A stretch of DNA of 64,000 nt from Pseudarthrobacter sulfonivorans (GTDB lineage Bacteria; Actinomycetota; Actinomycetes; Actinomycetales; Micrococcaceae): assembly GCF_024391045.1 (NCBI RefSeq), contig NZ_JANFCZ010000015.1, positions 31,544-95,543 on the forward strand, in the 5' to 3' direction. Numbering within the stretch: the first letter of the stretch is position 1; each line of letters opens with the position of its first letter. Under the pieces are notes generated by a model, which saw only the letters and a list, made by a program, of their open reading frames with translations, searched no databases and had not been told where the DNA came from. Below are positions 25,930 through 33,503 of the stretch, piece by piece. Position numbers and translations under genes: made by a program.

Positions 25930-26853
25930 ATGAAACCTGCACCAGTCAGCACCCTCTCAGGGAATGAACAACGGCACGGCCACGTCATTGCGGCGTGGAA
26001 GCTGGCGCAGAGTTCGCCCCACACGCTCCGTGCCTACAACCGGAGCATGGCTGACTTCTGTTCCTGGCTGGACGCCAGGGGAATGGACCTGCTGACGGTG
26101 AAGCGCCCGATCGTTGACGGCTACCGGCACACACTGGCAGGCCTGTCACCTGCCACGGTGGCGGCCAGGCTGGCAGCGCTCTCGAGCTTTTACCGCTACG
26201 CGGTATCCGCTGATGCCATCAGGGGCGGCAATCCGGTGGAGCTGGTGAAGCGTCCGAAGGTGGATGCTGACCACTCGAGCACTGAGGGCATGACAAGGGA
26301 CCAGGCAAAAGCTCTGCTGGAAGCGGCACGGGCTGACGGCCCGCGCTCCCACGCCCTCGTTTCTCTGTTGCTGTTCACAGGGATCCGGCTCAGTGAGGCG
26401 CTGAATGCCAGCACCACTGACTACGGCCACGATACCGGCCACCGGACGCTGAGCATCCGGCGCAAGGGTGGCAAGGATGGGAAGGTGGCAGTGCCGGCCC
26501 CGGCTGTGGAAGCCCTGAATGCCTACCTGGAGACGAGCGGCCGAGAACTCCTGGCAGGCGCGGCAGTTTCTGGCTTCCCGCTGTTTACGACCGCAAAGGG
26601 CCGGCGGTGGGCATCCTCGGAGGCCTTTAGGACTGTCCAGCGTCTTGCTCGCGCTGCTGGTATCGAAGGAAAGATCAGCCCTCACTCTCTACGGCACACG
26701 TTCGCCACACTCGCACTGGGCGCGGGAGTTGCTCTGCACGATCTGCAAGACAGCATGGGCCATGCTGACCCTCGCACCACCCGGCGCTATGACAGGGCAA
26801 GGGGCAGTTTGGCGAAGGCCGCAGGTTATGACGTCGCAAAGTCGTTGGCCTGA
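25930..26853 (+). CDS. XerC/XerD-type tyrosine recombinase
   Basis: 307 residues from the ATG at 25930. The N-terminal core-binding domain reads SSPHTLRAYNRSMADFCSWL, close to XerC/D. The catalytic domain has LFTGIRLSEAL, HSLRHTFATLAL, GHADPRTTRRYDRA, so the catalytic Arg-His-Arg-His/Tyr set is complete. Its size without an arm-binding domain sets it apart from the integrase at 22285. It could resolve multimers, invert or excise part of the element, or be the relic integrase of an older insertion. The longer in-frame ORF upstream crosses a non-coding stretch and the dyad. Confidence 0.85.
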   Translation: MKPAPVSTLSGNEQRHGHVIAAWKLAQSSPHTLRAYNRSMADFCSWLDARGMDLLTVKRPIVDGYRHTLAGLSPATVAARLAALSSFYRYAVSADAIRGGNPVELVKRPKVDADHSSTEGMTRDQAKALLEAARADGPRSHALVSLLLFTGIRLSEALNASTTDYGHDTGHRTLSIRRKGGKDGKVAVPAPAVEALNAYLETSGRELLAGAAVSGFPLFTTAKGRRWASSEAFRTVQRLARAAGIEGKISPHSLRHTFATLALGAGVALHDLQDSMGHADPRTTRRYDRARGSLAKAAGYDVAKSLA

Positions 26854-26995
26854 CACCCCAGTAAGGTCTTTGCCGCTGACGCGCCTCACTTACCCGTAGG
26901 TATGAACCCTGAAGTGGGATCCCAGCGCCTTCCGAAGGGAAGAATTTGATCCGAGGCTGCCACTACTCCACGGAGGGGTGGGTGTTTCTCCTGAC
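26854..26995. other. Short gap inside the element
   Basis: 142 bp between the recombinase stop and a small minus-strand ORF. No clear gene, hairpin or promoter was seen. Confidence 0.3.
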
Positions 26996-27184
26996 CTAAA
27001 ATTTCCGGGGCTGCCGTCTCGATAGTCGAGTGACCTTCTTGGAAATGGCACTCTGGGGCAGGCGGGTCCGGCCAACGCTGACCTTAGTAGTGGCCGACAC
27101 GTCAGGAATCACCAGGGTCTTCCTTTGCCCAGGTTTGATTACGCCGACGCCCTCTGGCGTCTTCTGCACGACGTTGACTTCCAT
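26996..27184 (-). CDS. Small basic ORF downstream of the GAF-like gene
   Basis: 62 residues starting 4 bp after the stop of the two-TM GAF-like gene, on the same strand. The sequence VQKTPEGVGVIKPGQRKTLV then a Ser/Thr/Lys/Arg-rich tail (TRLPQSAISKKVTRLSRRQP) is basic and has no membrane segment. The spacing supports a real gene, but no ribosome-binding site of note is present, so it may be a chance ORF. Function unknown. Confidence 0.35.
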   Translation of the reverse strand: MEVNVVQKTPEGVGVIKPGQRKTLVIPDVSATTKVSVGRTRLPQSAISKKVTRLSRRQPRKF

Positions 27185-27188
27185 GGCC

Positions 27189-28007
27189 CTACTTTACGCC
27201 TTTCTTGGCGTTGTTGCTCGGACGAGCATTGGGTCTGTTGCGAACGCTTTCAAAGGCCATCGACATAATTTCCGCAACTACTTCTACTAGATACTTGTCG
27301 CCCTCCGTCAAGGAATTCGCCTCGGGAGCGTCAATTGTGACCATCCCGTACGCTCCTTGATTAGTCCAGATTGGACATGATGCAAACGTCTTGTAGGAAG
27401 TCCTTTCAGGGTCGTACCATTCAGGACTTTCCGAGTCCAAATTCTCGTAGATAACAGGGCGCCCGCCACGAACAAAGCTAAGTGCTGCGTCGCCTTTTTT
27501 AGTGCCAGCCGTGAAGTTTCCCGGCTTTTCCCCCCGGCCCGTGTATGCCATCCAAGTCATTTGCTGAAGCTCGACGTCGAGATCGTAGACCGTTGCCCGA
27601 ACACCGGGCGAGCGCTCGGAGACGAGCGCGAAGAGCGCCACCGTCGCGGCTTTGGCGGGCAGCCTCATGTGAGTTAGGCGCTGTGAGGGCATCAAGGCGG
27701 GAATTTCAGCGATGTGACCTGCGAGTGGTACTAGGGTATCCCTGAGAGATTTCCGAAGGTGCTCGCCAGCCTGCTCCACGGAAGCGGTGCGTCGTGATTC
27801 CGCCATAGCTCGCCGCACCTGGAGGACGATCGCGGTGATTAAAGCGACTGCAGCTGCGATAAGGAAGGGAATCTCCCAGCCTGGAAATGTTGCTCGGAGC
27901 GCGACTAGGGGACCAACTAAACCGGCGAGCAGTAGCGGCAGCCCAAAGGTCACCCATGCTCTGGGCTTTCTCTGCGGCTTTGGCTTTTCGTCTCCGTTAT
28001 CGCGCAC
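27189..28007 (-). CDS. Two-TM protein with cytoplasmic GAF-like domain
   Basis: 272 residues. A basic N-terminus is followed by two closely spaced membrane helices (TFGLPLLLAGLVGPLVAL and IPFLIAAAVALITAIVL), so the rest faces the cytoplasm. Residues about 105-250 look like a GAF sensor domain: AALSFVRGGRPVIYENLDSE, then SYKTFASCPIWTNQGAYGMV and a final helix LVEVVAEIMSMAFES. There is no kinase, cyclase or nuclease domain. GAF domains bind cyclic nucleotides or small molecules, so a membrane-bound ligand sensor is plausible. It sits between the recombinase and the restriction-modification gene in the cargo region, which suggests a defence role, by inference only. Confidence 0.65.
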   Translation of the reverse strand: MRDNGDEKPKPQRKPRAWVTFGLPLLLAGLVGPLVALRATFPGWEIPFLIAAAVALITAIVLQVRRAMAESRRTASVEQAGEHLRKSLRDTLVPLAGHIAEIPALMPSQRLTHMRLPAKAATVALFALVSERSPGVRATVYDLDVELQQMTWMAYTGRGEKPGNFTAGTKKGDAALSFVRGGRPVIYENLDSESPEWYDPERTSYKTFASCPIWTNQGAYGMVTIDAPEANSLTEGDKYLVEVVAEIMSMAFESVRNRPNARPSNNAKKGVK

Positions 28008-28308
28008 AAGTGAAATTGTACGGCGGAAGGAAGCTGTGACCCCGGCTTATTGCCGGTATGCAACATCATTACGCCCGTCTGCATCGTACAAAACGGTACG
28101 GGAAAACAGCGCCACCCAACATAGGGCTAGAGTCCCCGAATATCGGCATGACTTCAGCGTCAGATGAAGGCCTGGCGCAGGGGAGGCTACGACCGCGCAC
28201 CGTACCCTCGGAAGGCGTCCGATATGGCGTCGCCAAGGCGCTGAGCTAAAGCGCAGTAGTGGCCCAACACTGCCCTTTCGCTCCGCGCATGCCCTCTTCG
28301 CTCCGCCG
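28008..28308. other. Gap between the two cargo genes
   Basis: 301 bp with no convincing ORF. It should contain the promoter of the GAF-like gene. A small dyad cgtac-(6)-gtacg lies at 28085-28100, and ccgg-cttatt-gccgg-like symmetry near 28050. Neither is strong enough to name. Confidence 0.35.
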
Positions 28309-31300
28309 CTACTTGGGTTCTGCTCTTTCCGAGGGCTGGGGAACCGGGAGTACGTCGGCGGTAATCAAACTGCCTGCGACGACGCGCTGTAATAACTGAT
28401 CTTGGACTGATGCTAGACGAACAGTGTGGGTCAGGACCTTCACGAGGTCCAGAAGTTCTCCATTCCAATCATCGTTCCAAGCCTCCGGGCGAACTACGTC
28501 CAGCGGCTGTGGTTTGGTCGCAGCGAGGCCGGAACCCTTGCGTGTTCTGAATGCAAGCCATTTCTTGAGCACCTGCCATCTTCCGACGGAGAACTCCCAC
28601 ACCTCAGGGGCGACTCCCGCCAAGCGTCCGGTCCCAACAGTCAAAGTCTGTGCTTCCTTGTCGTAAGAAACTTGACTCAAATCTTCGGGCACGTCCTCTA
28701 TGTCGCAGTCCCATTGAAGACCAGGGACAGCAGGTAGCGTCGAAGTCCGGGCTGCTGAGTCATCCTGGAATCGCTCCGCGTAAGTCTGAAGCCAAAGCAA
28801 CTTCTTGCCGACCTGAACCACTTCCCCGAAAAGTGCTGGGTCGGCGGTGATTGGAACTCTGGCTCCGGCGGTTACCAGCTCTTCCTCGAAGAACTTGCGA
28901 TATCCCGCGTGCGCCAGTAGTGCAAATGAATAGGCGGCCAAATCTTCAGGCTCCAGAGGGATGCCGAGCTTGTCGCCAAGTACATCGAGCAGCCCCTGGG
29001 TGACATTGGGCATCGTCGCTGATCCGTCCCTGTATAGCGGCATTATGTCTTTGCCGCCCCGCCCATTGAAGAAATGCAGATCAGGTACATCGGCGGTAAC
29101 CGTAAGCGCTGGACCATCACCCAAAGGCGTCGTGAACGAACTTGCGATGAAGATCTGCTTGTCCGATCGACTTCTCCAGAGTGACGGGCTATCAGTCTTT
29201 GCTAGACGGCGATCCTCTAGCGCCCACTGTCGGTCAAAACTGCGGAAGCCGTAACGCGCAATCGGCTCAGGCCGACTTCCGGGTAGGAGTTCGGACAGCT
29301 TCTTGGTATACCCGGCTACCTTTGTGTGTATATTCCTGCCGCTTGTGCCGGTGACGAAGTAGGCTGCGCGTTCAGACTCATCGGTCTTAGACAACAACAG
29401 CGCCCAGCGCTTCTCTATCAATTCGGGCTCAGGAGCGATTGGCCATGTTCGACCGTACTTTGAACCCGGTTGCTGCCATGGAAATAAGTCGGTCATCAGC
29501 GGCAACGCCAACCATGCGTCACCACTAAACGCGGGGATCAGCGAGCTGCCCTGCGAATCATCATGGGTAGACCAACCATCCGGGTCCTCTAAAGGATTCT
29601 TGGTAGACAAGACTTGGGTCAGCTTCTCCGCCCTGGTCCCTGCAATCTTTCGGTACTTGACGACAGCTGGGGTAGCCGTCGTGCCGCCTCTGCGGAAGAG
29701 CGTAACGATAGCTACTGGAGTCTGGATGGCAAATACATTTTCATCTTCATTTGCGCCTCGCCCTTCACCGCCGAGGTCCACGATCCACATTTCATCGGCG
29801 TACTTCCGTGCGAGATCCCTAAGTCCAACAAAGGCCGGACCGTTCAGCCAGGAAGACGCCGTTATGAAGCTGACAACAGCCGGTTCGTCTGGACGTTGCT
29901 CAAATGCCTTCCAAATGGCCCACCGCCAGAAGTACACATAGTCGTTGTACAGGCTAGCTTGAGCGGAAAATATGATGCCGGCCCGCTGGGCTGGCTCTAT
30001 CACATCGAGAAAAAGAGACCTGCCCTTGCCGGGGTTGACGACCCATTTGCCGTCTGCAGCGGTGCCCCGGAAGTACGGCGGGTTTCCGAGGCAGACCGTG
30101 ACCGGTTGGTCACTCTTTACTGTTCTTGCCCGTTCTCGTTCCTGCGCCAGCACTTCCATGTCGCCCCACAGAGTTGCAGGTGCCGGGACACCGGCCGGGT
30201 CGTCGAGCGTGTCGGTTAGGTATACGCGGACGTTACCCTCGGGCAGCATCGCTCCGCTTAGCTCGGCAAGGCGTTGTCCGATTCGCAAGTGAGCCACGGC
30301 GTACGGACCAGGCAAAAGTTCGAAGGCCAGCAGGTTACTGACTAAATGCTTGGAAGCTTGACGGGGGCCAGCCGGTCCCCGCTCTGCCAGGGCCACCTCG
30401 GCAGCGCGATCAATCACAGCCAGCGGGTACGTCCCTGAACCCGTAGCCGGATCGAGAGTAACAACGTTTTTGTCAGCGAAGCCAGGGCGTTTTTTTAGAA
30501 CATTTCGGAGGATGTAGTCGACATGGTCGACTTGCATTCGAACTACTGCTGTGGGCGTGTAGTACACACCAGCTTGCTGCCTTGCCGCCGGATCGTACTT
30601 TGCGAGGAAGTCCTCGTAGAACCAAAGCCAGGGCTCACCACGACTGTCTTTGCTCTTTGCGATCGTCCGATTATCGACCACTGATACAAGGCGTTCGATG
30701 GCCCCAATTTCGGCTGCTACTGCGGCGTAGAGCCCTTTGACTTCCAGTACCGGGCCGAGCGAAGCCGCAAGTACGGCGTTGCTACTCTTCAGCGCGTCGC
30801 GCGCTTCCTCAAGTGAGATGCGGTTGTCTCGGTTCTTGTCCGCTCCGCCGCGCAACGCAGCGATGGCGAGACTGTAAGAAACCACTTGGGCGAGGTCGCT
30901 GGCAAACTGGGCGTCGTCTGCATTCTCATGCACATGGGCCGACCAGACTTTCTTGGCCTGCATAATGGCGGCATTGGCGGAACCTGGAGCGAGCCCCGCG
31001 CTAAGCCTTTGTCGGAGCATTCGCGCCAATGGAGCGAGACGATCAGCGAGCTGAGCGACTTTGGTGATGACGGGAGGCCGCATTGAAACGAATTTGCGCA
31101 GCAAATCGGACAGTCCCTGTGAGTCCCACTCACTTGTAGGTTCGGTCGGTAGGTCCGCTGTATCGATGATCTCGCCGAGTTGGTACAGATAGGCCTTTTC
31201 ACCGTTCGTAACAATCAGGGAGTCTAGCTCCGAGAGCCGCTGCCACTGCGTCCGCTCCCGTCCTCGCCACTGGCTGCCGTCCAAAGAATGGCCTGGTGCC

Positions 31301-31539
31301 TTTAGCTCGATCCAGCCGCAAGCAGACTTGTTCACGAGTGCGGCAAAGTCAGGTCGGACGCCGGAAAGTTGAGCCTCACGTAACAGCTCAAGGCTGCCCA
31401 TATTCTGACTCTGTGCCACGGAAACGAAGAGATCATGAACAGGAACTGTTAGTTGCGCCTCGGGCTCTGCTGCCACACCGGCCGCCATGGCGGCAGCTAT
31501 GGACTGAACGTACTTCGATGCGGCATCCCCAAGAGTCAT
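28309..31539 (-). CDS. Type ISP-like restriction-modification protein without helicase
   Basis: 1076 residues from the ATG at 31539; an in-frame GTG at 31557 has its only SD-like bases overlapping the codon. Residues 62-80 (VRPDFAALVNKSACGWIELK) carry the D...ExK residues of a PD-(D/E)xK nuclease. The methyltransferase part has LDPATGSGTYP near 360 and the adenine-N6 catalytic motif LGNPPYF near 486. The C-terminal third (SFALLAHAGYRKFFEEEL, EVWEFSVGRWQVLKKWL) matches the type ISP target-recognition domain. Classical type ISP enzymes such as LlaGI have a superfamily 2 helicase between nuclease and methylase; none is present here (no Walker A or DEAH). It would thus act more like a single-chain type IIG enzyme. 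No separate helicase gene is nearby. Confidence 0.85.
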   Translation of the reverse strand: MTLGDAASKYVQSIAAAMAAGVAAEPEAQLTVPVHDLFVSVAQSQNMGSLELLREAQLSGVRPDFAALVNKSACGWIELKAPGHSLDGSQWRGRERTQWQRLSELDSLIVTNGEKAYLYQLGEIIDTADLPTEPTSEWDSQGLSDLLRKFVSMRPPVITKVAQLADRLAPLARMLRQRLSAGLAPGSANAAIMQAKKVWSAHVHENADDAQFASDLAQVVSYSLAIAALRGGADKNRDNRISLEEARDALKSSNAVLAASLGPVLEVKGLYAAVAAEIGAIERLVSVVDNRTIAKSKDSRGEPWLWFYEDFLAKYDPAARQQAGVYYTPTAVVRMQVDHVDYILRNVLKKRPGFADKNVVTLDPATGSGTYPLAVIDRAAEVALAERGPAGPRQASKHLVSNLLAFELLPGPYAVAHLRIGQRLAELSGAMLPEGNVRVYLTDTLDDPAGVPAPATLWGDMEVLAQERERARTVKSDQPVTVCLGNPPYFRGTAADGKWVVNPGKGRSLFLDVIEPAQRAGIIFSAQASLYNDYVYFWRWAIWKAFEQRPDEPAVVSFITASSWLNGPAFVGLRDLARKYADEMWIVDLGGEGRGANEDENVFAIQTPVAIVTLFRRGGTTATPAVVKYRKIAGTRAEKLTQVLSTKNPLEDPDGWSTHDDSQGSSLIPAFSGDAWLALPLMTDLFPWQQPGSKYGRTWPIAPEPELIEKRWALLLSKTDESERAAYFVTGTSGRNIHTKVAGYTKKLSELLPGSRPEPIARYGFRSFDRQWALEDRRLAKTDSPSLWRSRSDKQIFIASSFTTPLGDGPALTVTADVPDLHFFNGRGGKDIMPLYRDGSATMPNVTQGLLDVLGDKLGIPLEPEDLAAYSFALLAHAGYRKFFEEELVTAGARVPITADPALFGEVVQVGKKLLWLQTYAERFQDDSAARTSTLPAVPGLQWDCDIEDVPEDLSQVSYDKEAQTLTVGTGRLAGVAPEVWEFSVGRWQVLKKWLAFRTRKGSGLAATKPQPLDVVRPEAWNDDWNGELLDLVKVLTHTVRLASVQDQLLQRVVAGSLITADVLPVPQPSERAEPK

Positions 31540-31661
31540 GGGAATACTCTGCCACACCTGGAGAACGCGACTTCACACGGGACGTGGGCGCATTGAGAAG
31601 GCAGCTTGAGTCAGTATCGAGGTGACGAAAAAATGACGAACACCTCGGGAAACGAAAGGAA

Positions 31662-31690
31662 AAGCGGGGAACGCATAAGGTTCCCCGCTT
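31662..31690. terminator. 11-bp hairpin at the right end of the element
   Basis: aagcggggaac (31662-31672) and gttccccgctt (31680-31690) are exact inverted copies with a 7-base loop. It lies just inside the right attachment site, between the tRNA-Thr terminator and the restriction-modification gene, and could stop read-through from the tRNA into the element. Confidence 0.5.
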
Positions 31691-31707
31691 GTCAATAAGC
31701 CAGCGAA

Positions 31708-31741
31708 AAACCCCCTAGAAACCTTGATTTCTAGGGGGTTT
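31708..31741 (-). terminator. tRNA-Thr terminator supplied by the element
   Basis: aaaccccctagaaa (31708-31721) pairs exactly with tttctagggggttt (31728-31741). On the minus strand it follows the tRNA by 6 bases and is continued by tttttcgctgg. It lies inside the element and differs in sequence from the terminator left behind at 22133-22173, but shares its outer context. Confidence 0.75.
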
Positions 31742-31742
31742 G

Positions 31743-31789
31743 TCCCGAGCTTCCTATCAGAATCGAACTGATGACCTTTTCATTACGAG
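31743..31789. repeat. Right attachment site (attR), 47-bp direct repeat
   Basis: Identical to 22175-22221. It forms the 3' part of the intact tRNA-Thr, so the gene was rebuilt on integration. Beyond 31789 the tRNA continues correctly (tgaaacgctct), while the left copy does not. Confidence 0.9.
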
Positions 31790-31820
31790 TGAAACGCTCT
31801 ACCGACTGAGCTAAGGAAGC
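31748..31820 (-). tRNA. tRNA-Thr (anticodon CGU)
   Basis: On the minus strand gcttcct (31820-31814) pairs with aggaagc (31755-31749). The D arm tagctcagtcggtagagc, anticodon arm with CGT, and T arm with ttcgatt all fit. The length is 73 nt with no encoded CCA. Anticodon CGU reads ACG threonine codons. The 3' 42 bases lie within the attachment repeat. Confidence 0.96.
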
Positions 31821-31916
31821 ACCGCATGGAATCTCCCGGCGTAACCGGGCGGTTCATGCAAGAGTCAACTGTAATAGAGTCCCGCCGTCCGGGTCAAAAT
31901 GAGACCCGGCAGTGGG

Positions 31917-33482
31917 TCAGCAGACGGTGTTGTCGGCGGGAACCTTGCCGCTCACGAGGTAACTGTCCACGGCGTCCTCAAGGCAGCTGTTGGCCCGACC
32001 GTACGCGGTGTGGCCCTCACCCTGCCAGGTCAGCAACGAGGCATTGCCTAGCTGCTTGCGGAGGGACGCTGCCCATTCCACCGGGGTGGCCGGGTCGCCG
32101 GTGGTCCCGATGACAACGATCGGGGACTCGCCGGTGTATTGGACCGGGGCCGGTGTGCGCACATTCTTGTACGGCCAGTCCACGCAGTTGGTGCCGCCGT
32201 AGGCAAAGAAGTAACCCAGCGTGGGGGAGGCCTGCTGCAGACGCTGGTCTTCGGCCCGCATGGACGCCGTGTCGGACACCATGGGGTAGTCCAGGCAGTT
32301 GATGGCATTGAAGGCGAAGGCGGAATTGGAAGTGTACTGCCCGTTGGAACCGCGGTCTGCGCCAAGGTCCGCCAGCCGGAGCATGAGGCTCACGTCCCCG
32401 GTCGCAGCGGCGGCCAGGGCCTGGGTCAGGGCCGGCCAGCTCTGGTCGTTATAGAGGGGTGTGATGAGGCCGCTGACAAACATGGTGGCGTTGACCGTGC
32501 GGCCGTCCTTCGCAACGCGCGGATTGTCCTGGACGGAGTTGATGAGGCCCCGGATCTGCTGGACCCCGCTGTCCACGCCGCCGGTGAGCGGGCAACCCTC
32601 TTTTTGCTGGCAATCGGCCACGTAAGACCTGATGGCTTTCTCGAAGGCAACGGCCTGGCCCATCGTCAGGTCCTCATTGCTGATCGACGGGTCCAGGGCG
32701 CCGTCCAGGACCATCTTGCCCACGTTGTTCGGAAACAGCGAGGCGTAGGTGGAGCCCAGGAACGTGCCGTATGAGTAGCCCAGGTAATTGAGCTTGGTGT
32801 CGTTCACCACGGCACGGAGGATGTCCAGGTCCTTGGCCGCGCTGACGGTGTCGATGTGGCCGAGGGACGGCCCGGTCTGTGCCGCGCACTGCTCGGCGAT
32901 GGCTTTGTTGTCCGCCAGCACGGCAGCCAAACCGGCGTCGGTTTCCAGGTTGTAAATCTTGGCCCTCGCCGCGTCCCGTTCCGCATCCGTCATGCAGTTC
33001 ACCGGGGCGGAGCGTTTCACGCCGCGCGGATCAAAGCCCACAAGATCGTAATTCGCCCGGACGGACTGGGAAAAGTGGGTCGTGGCGGCATCCTTGACGA
33101 AGTCGTACCCGGAGCCGCCGGGGCCGCCGGGGTTGACCAGCAGGCTGCCGGACTTCTTGCCCGTGCTGGGAGCCCGCAGGGCGGCGAGCTGAATCTTGTC
33201 CCCGCCGGGATTCGCGTAGTCCATGGGTACCGTCACCTTGGCGCACTGGAAGCCGTTTTCGCAGGGTTCCCACACCACTTCCTGCGAATAGAAAGAATCG
33301 AGACCGGCGGGCGCGGACGCCACGATGGAGGGATCAGCCTTGCCCGTGGCGGGCGCTTCGTCCGCCTTGTTGCCGCCAAGGAGGCTACATGAGGCCAGTG
33401 TCAGGGCCAGGACCAGGGCGCCGGCAGCCCGCAGTCCACTCCCCAGGGACCGGGGGCGTGCGGGCAGGGGGCGAGCAGTCAT
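31917..33482 (-). CDS. Exported alpha/beta hydrolase, tripeptidyl aminopeptidase family
   Basis: 521 residues. A lipoprotein signal ends in the lipobox LASC at about 29-32, so it is probably lipid-anchored outside the membrane. The hydrolase core shows the oxyanion region NPGGPGGSGYDFV, the nucleophile elbow GYSYGTFLG and a C-terminal TAP-like domain with Asp and His (GTTGDPATPVEWA, GEGHTAYGR). This arrangement belongs to the SlpD/SlpE-type peptidases that release peptides from N-termini. It lies 22 bp downstream of holB on the same strand. A role in peptide scavenging is likely; the exact specificity is unknown. Confidence 0.88.
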   Translation of the reverse strand: MTARPLPARPRSLGSGLRAAGALVLALTLASCSLLGGNKADEAPATGKADPSIVASAPAGLDSFYSQEVVWEPCENGFQCAKVTVPMDYANPGGDKIQLAALRAPSTGKKSGSLLVNPGGPGGSGYDFVKDAATTHFSQSVRANYDLVGFDPRGVKRSAPVNCMTDAERDAARAKIYNLETDAGLAAVLADNKAIAEQCAAQTGPSLGHIDTVSAAKDLDILRAVVNDTKLNYLGYSYGTFLGSTYASLFPNNVGKMVLDGALDPSISNEDLTMGQAVAFEKAIRSYVADCQQKEGCPLTGGVDSGVQQIRGLINSVQDNPRVAKDGRTVNATMFVSGLITPLYNDQSWPALTQALAAAATGDVSLMLRLADLGADRGSNGQYTSNSAFAFNAINCLDYPMVSDTASMRAEDQRLQQASPTLGYFFAYGGTNCVDWPYKNVRTPAPVQYTGESPIVVIGTTGDPATPVEWAASLRKQLGNASLLTWQGEGHTAYGRANSCLEDAVDSYLVSGKVPADNTVC

Positions 33483-33503
33483 TCGAGAGGTCTCCTTGGA
33501 ATG

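Larger units (their letters stand above)
22175..31789. mobile_element. Integrated element in tRNA-Thr(CGU)
   Basis: A 9.6-kb block bounded by the 47-bp repeats at 22175-22221 and 31743-31789. It starts with a tyrosine integrase next to attL. The coding sequence inside is visibly less GC-rich than the core genes on either side. There are no capsid, portal, terminase or conjugation genes, so it is a small genomic island or satellite-like element rather than a full prophage or ICE. Contents in order: integrase, hypothetical protein, divergent control region, HTH protein, wHTH protein, HNH nuclease, second tyrosine recombinase, small ORF, two-TM GAF-like protein and a type ISP-like restriction-modification protein. 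Confidence 0.88.
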
